Origin: Selenomonadales bacterium
Lineage (GTDB): Bacteria; Bacillota; Negativicutes; Sporomusales; UBA7701
DNA: 64,000 bases
Direction of reading: 5' to 3'
Assembly (NCBI GenBank): GCA_029976065.1
Contig: JARKNV010000069.1
Coordinates: 83,692-147,691 of the forward strand
The notes below the pieces were generated by a model. The model searched no databases. It saw only the letters and a list, made by a program, of their open reading frames with translations, and was not told the DNA's origin. The position numbers were made by a program, and so were the translations under genes. Positions 19,538 to 28,469 of this stretch are shown piece after piece. The stretch's first letter is position 1. Every line of letters starts with the position of its first letter.

Positions 19538-20124
19538 TGGGGTCCTCCCTTGGTGCAGGCTATGATGTAAACGGGGTTGCCGGCCTGGAACATGTGCTTG
19601 CCGCCGGCCTTGCGCAGACGGGTGACGTGTACGCCGACGGCCTCGGTGCCGTAGCCGGGACGGTCATCGAGGGCGGCGAGGGCCTGATGGAGCGTTTCGA
19701 CGGTGACGGCGGCGAGGATGAGGCGGCCGCCGGGTTTGAGCAAGCGGTCGGCGGCGGCGAGGATCCCGCCCAGGCGGCCGCCGCTGCCGCCGATGAAGAT
19801 GGCGTCGGCGGCGGGAAGTCCCTCAAGGGCTTCGGGGGCCGCGCCGGCGACGATTTCGAGGTTGGCGGCGCCGAATTTGGCGGCGTTGGCGCGGATAAGG
19901 GCAACGCCTGCGGGTTCTTTTTCGATGGCGTAAACGCGGCCGCGGGGCGCGAGCAGGGCGGCCTCGATACTGAACGAGCCGGTGCCGGCGCCGATGTCGA
20001 GGACGGTGTCGGCTTCGCCGATCCTGGCCTTGACAAGGGCGAGGATGCGGATTTCCTGCTTGGTCATGGGGATGTCGCCGCGGATGAATTCGTTGTCGGG
20101 TATGCCGGGAACGGCGGGTGTCAT
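19534..20124 (-). CDS. cbiT: Cobalt-precorrin-6B C15-methyltransferase (decarboxylating)
   Basis: IRGDIPMTKQEIRILALVKARIGEADTVLDIGAGTGSFSIEAALLAP; FIGGSGG. Confidence 0.94.
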   Translation of the reverse strand: MTPAVPGIPDNEFIRGDIPMTKQEIRILALVKARIGEADTVLDIGAGTGSFSIEAALLAPRGRVYAIEKEPAGVALIRANAAKFGAANLEIVAGAAPEALEGLPAADAIFIGGSGGRLGGILAAADRLLKPGGRLILAAVTVETLHQALAALDDRPGYGTEAVGVHVTRLRKAGGKHMFQAGNPVYIIACTKGGPQ

Positions 20125-20747
20125 GCCATCACCACCATCACGCAGTGTTCGAAGCCCCGGCCGGCCGCGACGGCGGCGAGGTCGGCAGCGAAGATTTTTT
20201 CTTCGGGGTAGGAGAGGTCGGCGCACAGCCAGGCGGCGGTATCGGGTGGCCAGCCGCGGGCGAGGAGGTCGCCGGCGACGGCGTGGGGAGCGTTGACGGC
20301 GTCGGTGAGGAGGGCGAGTTTTTTGCCGGGGATGTAGTCGAGGGCGCCGGCGGCGGGGGCGCGGCCGTGGAGGCTGACGAGAACGGCGTCCTGCCAGGGG
20401 CAGGCGAGGCGGGCGAAGGCGAGCTGGACGGAGCTGACGCCGGGGATGACTTCGAGCCGTCCGGGGCCGAATTCGCGGCGGAGGGCGACGAGGAGGCTGT
20501 GGAAGCCGGGATCGCCGGAGACGAGGACGGCAACGTCGCTGTCCTCAAGGCGCCGGCCGATGAAGGCGAGGACGGCGGCGATGTCCCGGCCGATGGCGAA
20601 GGTTTCGCTGCCGGCGGGGGCGAAGGCGGCCAGGGCGCGGCTGCCGCCGACGACGACTTTCGCGGCGGCGATGGCGCGGACGGCGATGGGGGGCAGGTAG
20701 TCTGGCGAGCCGGGGCCGATGCCGATTACGACGATTTTATGGTCCAT
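20121..20747 (-). CDS. cbiE: Cobalt-precorrin-7 C5-methyltransferase
   Basis: MDHKIVVIGIGPGSPDYLPPIAVRAIAAAKVVVGGSRAL; SGDPGFHSLL; internal start of the listed 20121..21293 ORF. Confidence 0.94.
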   Translation of the reverse strand: MDHKIVVIGIGPGSPDYLPPIAVRAIAAAKVVVGGSRALAAFAPAGSETFAIGRDIAAVLAFIGRRLEDSDVAVLVSGDPGFHSLLVALRREFGPGRLEVIPGVSSVQLAFARLACPWQDAVLVSLHGRAPAAGALDYIPGKKLALLTDAVNAPHAVAGDLLARGWPPDTAAWLCADLSYPEEKIFAADLAAVAAGRGFEHCVMVVMA

Positions 20748-21835
20748 GCGAGGCTGCCTCCGATTTTCGCGGCCTGGTCGTCGAGGCCGAGGATGTCGCC
20801 TTTGAGGGTGACGATGACGGTGCCGACGGCCAGCCGGCCGTGGACGAAGCGTTCGGCGCGGACGCTGGCCCGGGCGGCCAGGCGACGCCAGACGCCGCCG
20901 ACCGGGTAGCGGCCGATGACTTCGACCGCGGCTTCGGTGGTGACGCAGGCGAGGATTTCCTCGACCGCCTCGCGGGGTGCGCCTTCGGCGGCGGCGTAGG
21001 CGGCGAGCGTTTCGAGCCGGGCGTCGGCCATGCGGCTGTGGGTGTGGAAGATGCCGGCGGCGACTTTGACGATTTTTCCGAGGTGGCCGAAGAGGAGGAT
21101 CTGCTTCAGGCCCTGGTCGGCGGCGGATGTGAGCATGTGGCCGATGAAGTTCGAGGTCTGGACGACCCGGTCGGCGGGCAGCCCGCACAGGTTTATGGCA
21201 ATGTCCTGGCCGATTTTGCCGGGGACGAAGACGGCGGTGTCGTAGCCGAGGGCTTTGACGACGCTTATCTGCGGGGTAAGGGAGGTTTTCCACGCCTCCT
21301 CGGACATGGGCTCGACGATGCCGGTGGTGCCGATGACGGACAGGCCGCCTTCGATGCCGAGGACGGGATTGAGGGTTCGGGCGGCGAGTTCGCGGCCGCC
21401 GGGGATGGCGACGGTGACCAGGGCGCCTTGACCCGCGGGGAGAACTTCCCGGAGGGCGGTTTCGATCATCCGGCGGGGGCCGGGGTTGACGGCCGGCTGG
21501 CCGACCGGCACCGCCAGGCCGGGTTTGGTGACCGTGCCGACGCCTTCGCCGGCGCGGATGAGAATTTCCGGGTTTTCGGTTATGGCGACGTCAACGGTGA
21601 TAGTGACGCCGTCGGTAACGTCGGGGTCGTCGCCGGCGTCCTTGACCACTGCGGCGGCCCCGCCCGCGCCGGTGGCGCGGCTGTCGGCGATTTTGACGCT
21701 GAGGAGCCTGCCCTGCGGGGTTGCCACGTCGACGGTCACGGACGGGCGGCCGAGAGCGGCGAGGACGGCCGCTTTGGCGGCGGCGGCGGCGCAGGTGCCG
21801 GTGGTGATGCCCCGGCGGAGGGGCTGGCTGGACAT
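20726..21835 (-). CDS. cbiD: Cobalt-precorrin-5B C1-methyltransferase
   Basis: LRRGITTGTCAAAAAKAAVLAALG; GFVxGKIGQDIAINL-like; first gene of the operon. Confidence 0.95.
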   Translation of the reverse strand: MSSQPLRRGITTGTCAAAAAKAAVLAALGRPSVTVDVATPQGRLLSVKIADSRATGAGGAAAVVKDAGDDPDVTDGVTITVDVAITENPEILIRAGEGVGTVTKPGLAVPVGQPAVNPGPRRMIETALREVLPAGQGALVTVAIPGGRELAARTLNPVLGIEGGLSVIGTTGIVEPMSEEAWKTSLTPQISVVKALGYDTAVFVPGKIGQDIAINLCGLPADRVVQTSNFIGHMLTSAADQGLKQILLFGHLGKIVKVAAGIFHTHSRMADARLETLAAYAAAEGAPREAVEEILACVTTEAAVEVIGRYPVGGVWRRLAARASVRAERFVHGRLAVGTVIVTLKGDILGLDDQAAKIGGSLAWTIKSS

Positions 21836-21840
21836 CGAAA

Positions 21841-21864
21841 ATACCCCCTGAAAACAGGGGGTAT
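21841..21864 (-). promoter_or_regulatory. Leader hairpin occluding the cbiD Shine-Dalgarno (riboswitch expression platform candidate)
   Basis: Minus strand: ATACCCCCTG-TTTT-CAGGGGGTAT-TTTTCGATG; 10-bp perfect stem containing AGGGGG, 8 nt upstream of the cbiD ATG. Confidence 0.8.
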
Positions 21865-21941
21865 AAATAATAACAATATAAAAATTGTTATACCTATCTA
21901 CCCACCTGCCTATCTTCCGTAGGTCGTAACGGCGCGTGTTA

Positions 21942-22089
21942 GAACAGGCAGGTCTCCTGGCTTTGGTTCATCGCTTTCCCACGCCTTCCCGGTTGCCCAG
22001 TGGCCTAGTGTGGTTGGCTCGCCAATACAGTGGCGGGACCGCGCCGGATTGTACCGGCTTCCCTATTAAGCAAAGCACCTGTTCCCTAG
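21942..22089 (-). promoter_or_regulatory. Cobalamin riboswitch
   Basis: Minus strand: GGGAACAGGTGCTTTGCTTAATAGGGAAGCCGGT...GCGGTCCCGCCACTGT...GCCACTGGGCAACCGGGAAGGC...AAGCCAGGAGACCTGCCTGTTC; B12-box and canonical conserved core. Confidence 0.96.
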
Positions 22090-22357
22090 CTATTAAATTA
22101 CATTACGACGGTGTGGAGATATTATGTGCTTATATTCGGCCAGTATTACGGCGATTCCTGCTATTTACGGCAAAAAAGACAAATATTTAGCTTGGCATTG
22201 GGTATAAGGGTTTTCTTTATGTCCATCGGAAAAGTGTTCCCTTACATGTAAGAAAATTTAGTATTTTTCCTTAATTTACTGGAGGATTTCCCCCGGCGCG
22301 ACCAGAATATAAGCATGAACTGGTCAGTCCACCATACCGTGTGCAGGGAGTGATAGA

Positions 22358-22972
22358 ATGAAAAAGGTGTGCGAGAACTGGGAGCAGGCTCTCCCGACCG
22401 GCAGTTTCGGCCCGCACCTGTTCTCCGAGTTCGAAACCCGCGCCCAGAACGTGTCGGCCGAGGTCTTCCGGGTAGCCACCGCTGCCGAAGCTCAGGCGGT
22501 GCTTGTCGAGCTCGCCAAAAGCCTCGGAGCCAAGAAGGTCGTGGTTGTCGACTGTCCTCTGTCGAAAGCCGCCGGCGCCAGCGAGGCGCTGAAGAACGCC
22601 GGGCTGGAGGTTCATACCGCGGCCGCCGATATCGCCGCCCACGCCGATACCGCCGATCTTGGCGTTTCCGGGGTGGAGTTCGGCGTAGCCGAAACAGGCA
22701 GCGTCCTTCAGGATGCGTTGGCGATCGAAAGCCGCCTGGTATCCACTTTGCCGCCCGTCCACGCCGTTTTCCTGAACAGCGCCAATATCGTCCCGGCGAT
22801 GACGGACGCTATCGGCGTCGTTGCCAAGGTGTTCGACCACGGCTATATTTCTTTCATCACCGGCCCCAGCCGCACGGCCGACATCGAACGGGTGCTCACT
22901 ATCGGCGTTCACGGTCCCGGCAGGTTTATCATCATTGCCGTCGATGAGACGGCCGGGGGAGGTGCCGCGTAA
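22358..22972 (+). CDS. lutC: LUD-domain lactate utilisation protein (LutC-like)
   Basis: AETGSVLQDA...HAVFLNSANIVPAMTDAI...FITGPSRTADIERVLTIGVHGPG. Confidence 0.88.
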   Translation: MKKVCENWEQALPTGSFGPHLFSEFETRAQNVSAEVFRVATAAEAQAVLVELAKSLGAKKVVVVDCPLSKAAGASEALKNAGLEVHTAAADIAAHADTADLGVSGVEFGVAETGSVLQDALAIESRLVSTLPPVHAVFLNSANIVPAMTDAIGVVAKVFDHGYISFITGPSRTADIERVLTIGVHGPGRFIIIAVDETAGGGAA

Positions 22973-25143
22973 TGGCCACGAGGGAGCGCAATATCAAGCA
23001 GGAAATAAGCCAGAAGCTGAAGGACGATGTGCTGCGCGGCGCTTTGGGCAAGTTCGGCGAAGCGTACCCCATCTCGCGGGCCAAGGCGTATGAGAACATC
23101 GCGGATATCGAGGCGCTGCGCGACGAGCTGAAGGCGATGAAAGTGGCGGCGGTGGCCGATATCGAGGCGATCGCCGACAAGTTCGAAGCCGAGGCGAGCA
23201 AGCGGGGCGCCAAGGTTTTCCGCGCCAAGGACGGCCCGGCGCTGAAGAAGTACCTGCTCGACCTTTGCCAGGCAAAAGGCGTGAAGCAGATCGTCAAGTC
23301 CAAGTCGATGGCGTCGGAGGAGATCCACCTCAACCACGCCCTTGAGGAGGCCGGCATCAAGGTGAAGGAGACCGACCTCGGCGAGTGGATCATCGCCATT
23401 GCCGGCCATACGCCTTCGCATATGGTAATGCCGGCGATCCACCTCAACAGGCAGCAGTGCGCGGAGTATTTCTCCAAGGAACTGCACGAGGACATTCCTC
23501 CCGATATCCCCTTCATGGTGCAGACGGCCCGCAAGTCGCTGCGCGAAAAATTCCTGCAGGCCGATTTGGGTATTACGGGCGCGAATTTCGGCATCGCCGA
23601 GAACGGCGCCATCGGCCTGGTGACCAATGAGGGCAACGCCCGCTTGACCACGACCCTGCCCCGCATTCATGTGGTGATTATCGGTTACGAGAAGCTTATC
23701 CCGACGGTCAAGGATACCATTCCCATCCTCCGTTCGCTGGCGCGCAGCGCCACCGCCCAGTTGGCGACCAGCTACGTAAGCATGATCTCCGGCCCGGTGC
23801 CGGCGATGGTGAAGGAGGACGGCCAGTGGGTGGAGCAGGATAAGGAGCTCCATATCATCCTGTTCAACAACGGCCGCCTGAAGGCCGCCAAGGACGAGAA
23901 ATTCAAGGAGATCTACCAGTGCATCCGCTGCGCCTCGTGCCTGAACGTCTGTCCGGTCTACCAGCTGGTGGGCGGCCATGTCTACGGCCTCATTTACGCC
24001 GGCGGCATCGGCGCGATCCTGACGGCGTTCTTCAACAGCATGGGCGATTTCGAGAAGATAAACGAGTTGTGCATCGGCTGCCGCAAGTGCACGACGGTGT
24101 GCCCCGGCAGGATCAACATCCCCGGCCTGATCGAGGAGCTTAGGATCAGGGGGGTCAAGGACCACGGCCTGCCGTTCTCGCTGAAGCTGCTGTTCGAGAA
24201 CGTCATTGCCAACCGCCGCCTGTTCCACAGCTTGCTGCGAACAGCAGCGATCGGCCAGAAGCCGGTACAGTCGGGCCGCTTCATCCGCCACCTGCCGCTG
24301 TTTATGGCCGGTCTGACCGAGGGGCGCAGCCTGCCGGCGATCGCCGATACGCCGCTCAGGGACCGGATCAACAAGATAACGAAGCGCCTGGCCGCCCCGG
24401 CGAAGAAGGTGGCGTTCTTCAGCGGCTGCAACATGGACTTCGTCTTCCCCGAGACGGGCGAATCGGTGTTCAAGGTGCTGCAGGACCTCAATATCGCGGT
24501 GGTCTTCCCTGACGACCAGAATTGCTGCGGCAAGCCGGTGGTCGGGTTCGGCGACGTGGAAACGACCAAGAAGATCGCCAAGCGCAACATCGAGGCTTTC
24601 GAGCAGGCCAATGCGGACTACATCGTCGCCGCCTGTCCGAGCTGCACCGAGACGCTGCGAATCACTTACCCGGAAATTCTCGCCGACGAGCCCGAGTGGG
24701 CGGGGCGGGCCAAGGCGTTCGCCGCCAAGGTCAAGGAGTTCTCCCAGTTCGTGTGCGCGGAGTACGAGCTGGCCGGCCGCCTGGCGAAGAAACCGGGCGC
24801 GACGAAGGTTACCTTCCACGATTCCTGCCATATGAAGCGGGTGCTGGGCATCCACGAGGAGCCGCGCAAGCTGCTGGAAAGCACCGGGGCGTGCGAGGTC
24901 GTGGAGATGAAGGACTGCGACAAGTGCTGCGGCATGGCGGGCGCCTTCGGCCTCAAGTACGCGGAGCTGTCGGCCCCGATTCTCAAGCAGAAGATCACCA
25001 ACATCAAGGACAGCGGCGCCGAGGTTGTGGCGGTCGGTTGTCCGGCCTGCATGATGCAGATCGGCGGCGGCCTCGACAAGCAGGCAGCGGGGATAAAGGT
25101 GAAGCATGTGGCGGACATATTGGCCGCCCAGATTAAAGAGTAA
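22972..25143 (+). CDS. Fused LutB-LutA-like protein: LUD domain, 2x[4Fe-4S] and CCG (heterodisulfide reductase-type) domains
   Basis: 723 aa: GITGANFGIAENGAIGLVTNEGNARL (LutB), CIRCASCLNVCPVY and CIGCRKCTTVCPG, then FFSGCNMDFVFP, CCGKPVVGFGD, HDSCHMKRVLG, CCGMAGAFG. Confidence 0.9.
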   Translation: MATRERNIKQEISQKLKDDVLRGALGKFGEAYPISRAKAYENIADIEALRDELKAMKVAAVADIEAIADKFEAEASKRGAKVFRAKDGPALKKYLLDLCQAKGVKQIVKSKSMASEEIHLNHALEEAGIKVKETDLGEWIIAIAGHTPSHMVMPAIHLNRQQCAEYFSKELHEDIPPDIPFMVQTARKSLREKFLQADLGITGANFGIAENGAIGLVTNEGNARLTTTLPRIHVVIIGYEKLIPTVKDTIPILRSLARSATAQLATSYVSMISGPVPAMVKEDGQWVEQDKELHIILFNNGRLKAAKDEKFKEIYQCIRCASCLNVCPVYQLVGGHVYGLIYAGGIGAILTAFFNSMGDFEKINELCIGCRKCTTVCPGRINIPGLIEELRIRGVKDHGLPFSLKLLFENVIANRRLFHSLLRTAAIGQKPVQSGRFIRHLPLFMAGLTEGRSLPAIADTPLRDRINKITKRLAAPAKKVAFFSGCNMDFVFPETGESVFKVLQDLNIAVVFPDDQNCCGKPVVGFGDVETTKKIAKRNIEAFEQANADYIVAACPSCTETLRITYPEILADEPEWAGRAKAFAAKVKEFSQFVCAEYELAGRLAKKPGATKVTFHDSCHMKRVLGIHEEPRKLLESTGACEVVEMKDCDKCCGMAGAFGLKYAELSAPILKQKITNIKDSGAEVVAVGCPACMMQIGGGLDKQAAGIKVKHVADILAAQIKE

Positions 25144-25158
25144 TGCGGTAATACGCAG

Positions 25159-25184
25159 AAGAGCCTCCCGGCCGGGAGGCTCTT
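25159..25184 (+). terminator. Intrinsic terminator after the lut-like operon
   Basis: AAGAGCCTCCCGGCCGGGAGGCTCTT followed by GTTTTT. Confidence 0.85.
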
Positions 25185-25290
25185 GTTTTTCGACGCCGGC
25201 GAAGAAATACGCCGGACGAGGCGAGGCGCCGGGGTCATATCCGGCCGGTGCGGCATAGCCTATACTATCCTTCGCCGGGAGGTGGCCGGA

Positions 25291-25434
25291 ATGAATCTAC
25301 TGCCGGGTTTGAACGCGTCCCCCTTCAGTCTGCTGGTGCTGTGGGCCGTCCTTTTTATCATCCTGGCCGATGTCTGCTGCCCCGCCTTCTACGCGTATTA
25401 CGCCTGCCCGTCCTGCTGCGGGCGGGGAAGATGA
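25291..25434 (+). CDS. Small Cys-rich membrane protein, unknown
   Basis: MNLLPGLNASPFSLLVLWAVLFIILADVCCPAFYAYYACPSCCGRGR; SD GGGAGG upstream; single TM helix then a Cys-rich tail. Confidence 0.6.
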   Translation: MNLLPGLNASPFSLLVLWAVLFIILADVCCPAFYAYYACPSCCGRGR

Positions 25435-25453
25435 GGCGGCGAGGGCGCCAAAC

Positions 25454-25485
25454 GGAAAAGCCGCGATCAGTTTCGCGGCTTTTCC
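25454..25485. terminator. Bidirectional hairpin terminator
   Basis: GGAAAAGCCGCGA-TCAGTT-TCGCGGCTTTTCC. Confidence 0.75.
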
Positions 25486-25512
25486 ATTCGTAGCGGGAAA
25501 GGAGCAGCCTGC

Positions 25513-25803
25513 TCAAAAGGTTCGCATGCCGGGCTGCTTCTTGTCGCTCAGCGTCCGGTCATAGTCTTCCAACTGGGCGTCGAGAGCGGCGCTGGCGGTG
25601 ACGATTTCGCCGTCGGCGTACTGGGCGTCGGCCATAAGGGTGTGCAGCGTCTGCCGGAGGTCGGCGACCTGCTGGCGCACCCGGGCGAGGCCGGGCATTT
25701 GGGCGGCACTGCTCTGATTTTGGCCGGCCACGGGCTGGCCGGAGGTCACGAGGTTGGTTGCTTGCGTTGCGGCGGTGGTTGTAGTGTTATCGCTGGACGG
25801 CAT
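25513..25803 (-). CDS. Small protein, possibly Spo0E-like
   Basis: 96 aa; helical C-half ...EIVTASAALDAQLEDYDRTL loosely resembles the Spo0E SxxLDxxxxxY pattern. Confidence 0.4.
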   Translation of the reverse strand: MPSSDNTTTTAATQATNLVTSGQPVAGQNQSSAAQMPGLARVRQQVADLRQTLHTLMADAQYADGEIVTASAALDAQLEDYDRTLSDKKQPGMRTF

Positions 25804-25887
25804 TGTCTTCCCTCCCGGTTTGCTGGTACCGTTAGCATGCCAGGAAGGGGGGGCATTAATGCGTCGCCGCGCCGCACCGGCCGGCGC

Positions 25888-26454
25888 TTATTTCCCGGCC
25901 GGGAAAATTTTGAACAGATTCTTTTTCACGCCGCAGACGGGACAGAAGTCGGGCGCTTCGCCCTCGCCGGTATGGCCGCAGACGGGGCAGATGTATACGT
26001 CGCCGAGCACCATGTCTTTACTCTGCTTGGCCGCGTCCTGGGCGTCCTTGAACATCTTGGCGTGGATCTTTTCCGCTTCGAGGGCGTAGCGGAAGGCCCG
26101 TTCGGCGCCATTTTCCTGCTGGAACTGGGCGGCTTGCAGGTAGACGGGGTACATCTGCTCGACTTCGTGCAGTTCGCCGTCGATTGCTCCCTGGAGATTT
26201 TCCGCCACCGTGCCGAGGCCGAATACGGCTCCGGCCGTGACCGCCGCCCCGCCCGCCTGAGCGCCAAGCTCGCGGAAGTGGTTGGTGGCGTGGGCTTGCT
26301 CGGCGTAGGCGATGGCAGCAAACAGGCGGGCGATATTGGGCATCCCCTGTTTGGCGGCGTGGTCGCCCCAGATGTAGTAACGCATGCTGGCCATCGATTC
26401 GCCCCCATAGGCGGAGCGCAGGAAATCGGCGGTCATGTCGTTCTTTACGGACAT
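25888..26454 (-). CDS. Rubrerythrin
   Basis: Ferritin-like domain with C-terminal rubredoxin motif YICPVCGHTGEGEAPDFCPVCGV. Confidence 0.93.
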   Translation of the reverse strand: MSVKNDMTADFLRSAYGGESMASMRYYIWGDHAAKQGMPNIARLFAAIAYAEQAHATNHFRELGAQAGGAAVTAGAVFGLGTVAENLQGAIDGELHEVEQMYPVYLQAAQFQQENGAERAFRYALEAEKIHAKMFKDAQDAAKQSKDMVLGDVYICPVCGHTGEGEAPDFCPVCGVKKNLFKIFPAGK

Positions 26455-26544
26455 AATATCACTCCTTTGCCGTTTGTGATATTATTCCTATTCGCGCCGT
26501 TTATCATATAAACCTGCTCATTTTTTCGCCAAACCGGGTACGAG

Positions 26545-27300
26545 TCAGTTGTCGTCGCGGGGATACATGGGCATTTTGGCGATGGCATCGTCGAAGATGC
26601 GGTTCATCATCGATTCGGGACCGGTGGGATCGTGGTCGTTGTTCCAGGCGAAGGAGTTGCGGGTGCGCTGGTCGGTGAACTGCCATACGTAGCGCCATGT
26701 CCGCGTGTCGAGGAGGGCGAGGCGGGCTTCGGCGCTGTCGAAAATGTTGTGATGGGCCGGGTGGTGGACGACGACGGTGCGCGGCACCTCCATCCAGCCG
26801 GAGTATTCCTTGCCGTCGGGGGTTTTGCCGCCGTACTCGACCCGCTCGTAGTGCGTTTCCGTGGAATAGTAGGCTTCCTGCCATTCGTAGAACCAGCCGA
26901 AGTCACGGATGTCCATGTAGAGCACGAGGTCGGCGTACTTGGGCATTTCGCGCTGCAGGAGGGCGGAAAATTCCCTGGGGTCTTCGGGGATGCTGCCGGC
27001 AAGGGCGGGGTCGGCTTTGACGCGGGCGGTGACGTAGGTGAGGGTGACGTACTGGAGGTTGGGTATTTTATTCTTGCGGACACTGAACAGGGCGGCGATT
27101 TTTTCCGCGGCATAGGGGTATTGTACGAATTTGTTGTTGCCGCTGACGTTGAAGCCGTCATAGGCGAAGGTGGAGTCCATGACCAGCACGGTTTTTACTT
27201 TGGCGAAGTCGTAGTTCGGGCTGACGGACTCGGTTTGTTTGGCGGCGGCCGGAGCCGTCAGGCAGAATAGAACGGACAGAACGGCGATGGTGTTCCGCAT
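26545..27300 (-). CDS. Secreted hypothetical protein
   Basis: N-terminal signal peptide MRNTIAVLSVLFCLTAPAAAK; 251 aa. Confidence 0.65.
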   Translation of the reverse strand: MRNTIAVLSVLFCLTAPAAAKQTESVSPNYDFAKVKTVLVMDSTFAYDGFNVSGNNKFVQYPYAAEKIAALFSVRKNKIPNLQYVTLTYVTARVKADPALAGSIPEDPREFSALLQREMPKYADLVLYMDIRDFGWFYEWQEAYYSTETHYERVEYGGKTPDGKEYSGWMEVPRTVVVHHPAHHNIFDSAEARLALLDTRTWRYVWQFTDQRTRNSFAWNNDHDPTGPESMMNRIFDDAIAKMPMYPRDDN

Positions 27301-27527
27301 GTTTTCCCCCTCCTCGTTCGCGTTGCCCGCCCACGCGGGGTCACCGGAATTTTCCGGGGCAAATCAAGACTGACCGGTCGGTCATGTATCGGCGGAAGTG
27401 TTGTCCTTTCCGGGTCTTTGCTATGATTTTATCAGCAGAATATGACAAATGTGTGACGATTATCCAAGGGAATTATCAAAAAGAAAGCGAGCCTCCAAGC
27501 GGGGCCCGCCATGCTTTCAAGGTTAGG

Positions 27528-27734
27528 CTACAGTATTTCGTTGGAGGTGATTTGGACGATATATTCTCCCTTGGTATTACGCTTGATGGCGGCTTTCTTG
27601 CCGGCGCCGTCGTCGACGGTGATCGCCTGGAGGTCGTGGGCGAGAAGGAAATTGAGGACGTCCTGCTTGACGAACGCCTCCCAGCTCATTTTCTTTGCGC
27701 TGGCTTCGTTCCCGGTGATAACGTCTTGTGCCAT
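27528..27734 (-). CDS. Small conserved-looking hypothetical protein
   Basis: 68 aa with SD (AAAGGAG) upstream of the ATG. Confidence 0.55.
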   Translation of the reverse strand: MAQDVITGNEASAKKMSWEAFVKQDVLNFLLAHDLQAITVDDGAGKKAAIKRNTKGEYIVQITSNEIL

Positions 27735-27874
27735 TATATTGCAGCTCCTTTCGTGATATGTGCCTCTGGGGCCTCCTACATATTCGCCCTTTGCCAGGAA
27801 AACCCTTGCGAGGGAAAAAATAAAAAGGCCGGCACGATATGCTAGCCATATATTAAACTACCAGAATAAATGTA

Positions 27875-27902
27875 GAAAGCCTCCCGGCTAAGGGAGGCTT
27901 TC
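27875..27902. terminator. Intrinsic terminator
   Basis: GAAAGCCTCCCGGCTAAGGGAGGCTTTC downstream of korC. Confidence 0.8.
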
Positions 27903-27934
27903 TTGGCCATATCAGTTTCTCTCTCTGTCCGTCT

Positions 27935-28468
27935 CTATTTCTTTTCCCCGAGGCTGAAGCCGAGTTGGAGGGCCTTGGTGTTGACCTCTTCGGTGCCTTT
28001 GGGCACGCGGTCGAGGACGGCCTCGGTGACCGCCTTGCGGCTGACGATGCCGGTGCTGCTGACCAGGGCGCCGAGGGCGACGATGTTGGCGAACATGTCC
28101 TTTTTCAGATGGTCGCGGGCGGCTTTGGTGATGCCCACCGCTACGATGTCGGCGTCGATTTGGGGAATGGTGTCGACGTTGGTGGCGTCAACGATCATCT
28201 TGCCGCCTTTTTTGAGGATGCCGGCGTATTTGGTGCAGGCTTCCTGGCTCATGGCGAGCAGAATGTCGGCGGTGACGATTTTGGGGTAGTCGATTGCGTC
28301 GTCGGAGATGATTACTTCGGCTTTGCTGGCCCCGCCGCGGGCTTCCGGACCGTAGGACTGGGTCTGGATGGCCTGCTTGCCTTCGAGAATGGCGGCTTCG
28401 GCGAGGATGATGCCGGCGAGGATGATGCCCTGGCCGCCTGTACCGGTGAGGCTAATGCGCCATATCAA
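27935..28468 (-). CDS. korC: 2-oxoacid:ferredoxin oxidoreductase, gamma subunit
   Basis: TGTGGQGIILAGIILAEAAI...QSYGPEARGGASKAEVIISD. Confidence 0.92.
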   Translation of the reverse strand: MIWRISLTGTGGQGIILAGIILAEAAILEGKQAIQTQSYGPEARGGASKAEVIISDDAIDYPKIVTADILLAMSQEACTKYAGILKKGGKMIVDATNVDTIPQIDADIVAVGITKAARDHLKKDMFANIVALGALVSSTGIVSRKAVTEAVLDRVPKGTEEVNTKALQLGFSLGEKK

Positions 28469-28469
28469 T

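Noticed and set aside
22909-25107. 732-aa minus-strand ORF opposite the LutB-LutA fusion
   Set aside because: No recognisable motifs; the plus strand carries clear LUD and Fe-S motifs
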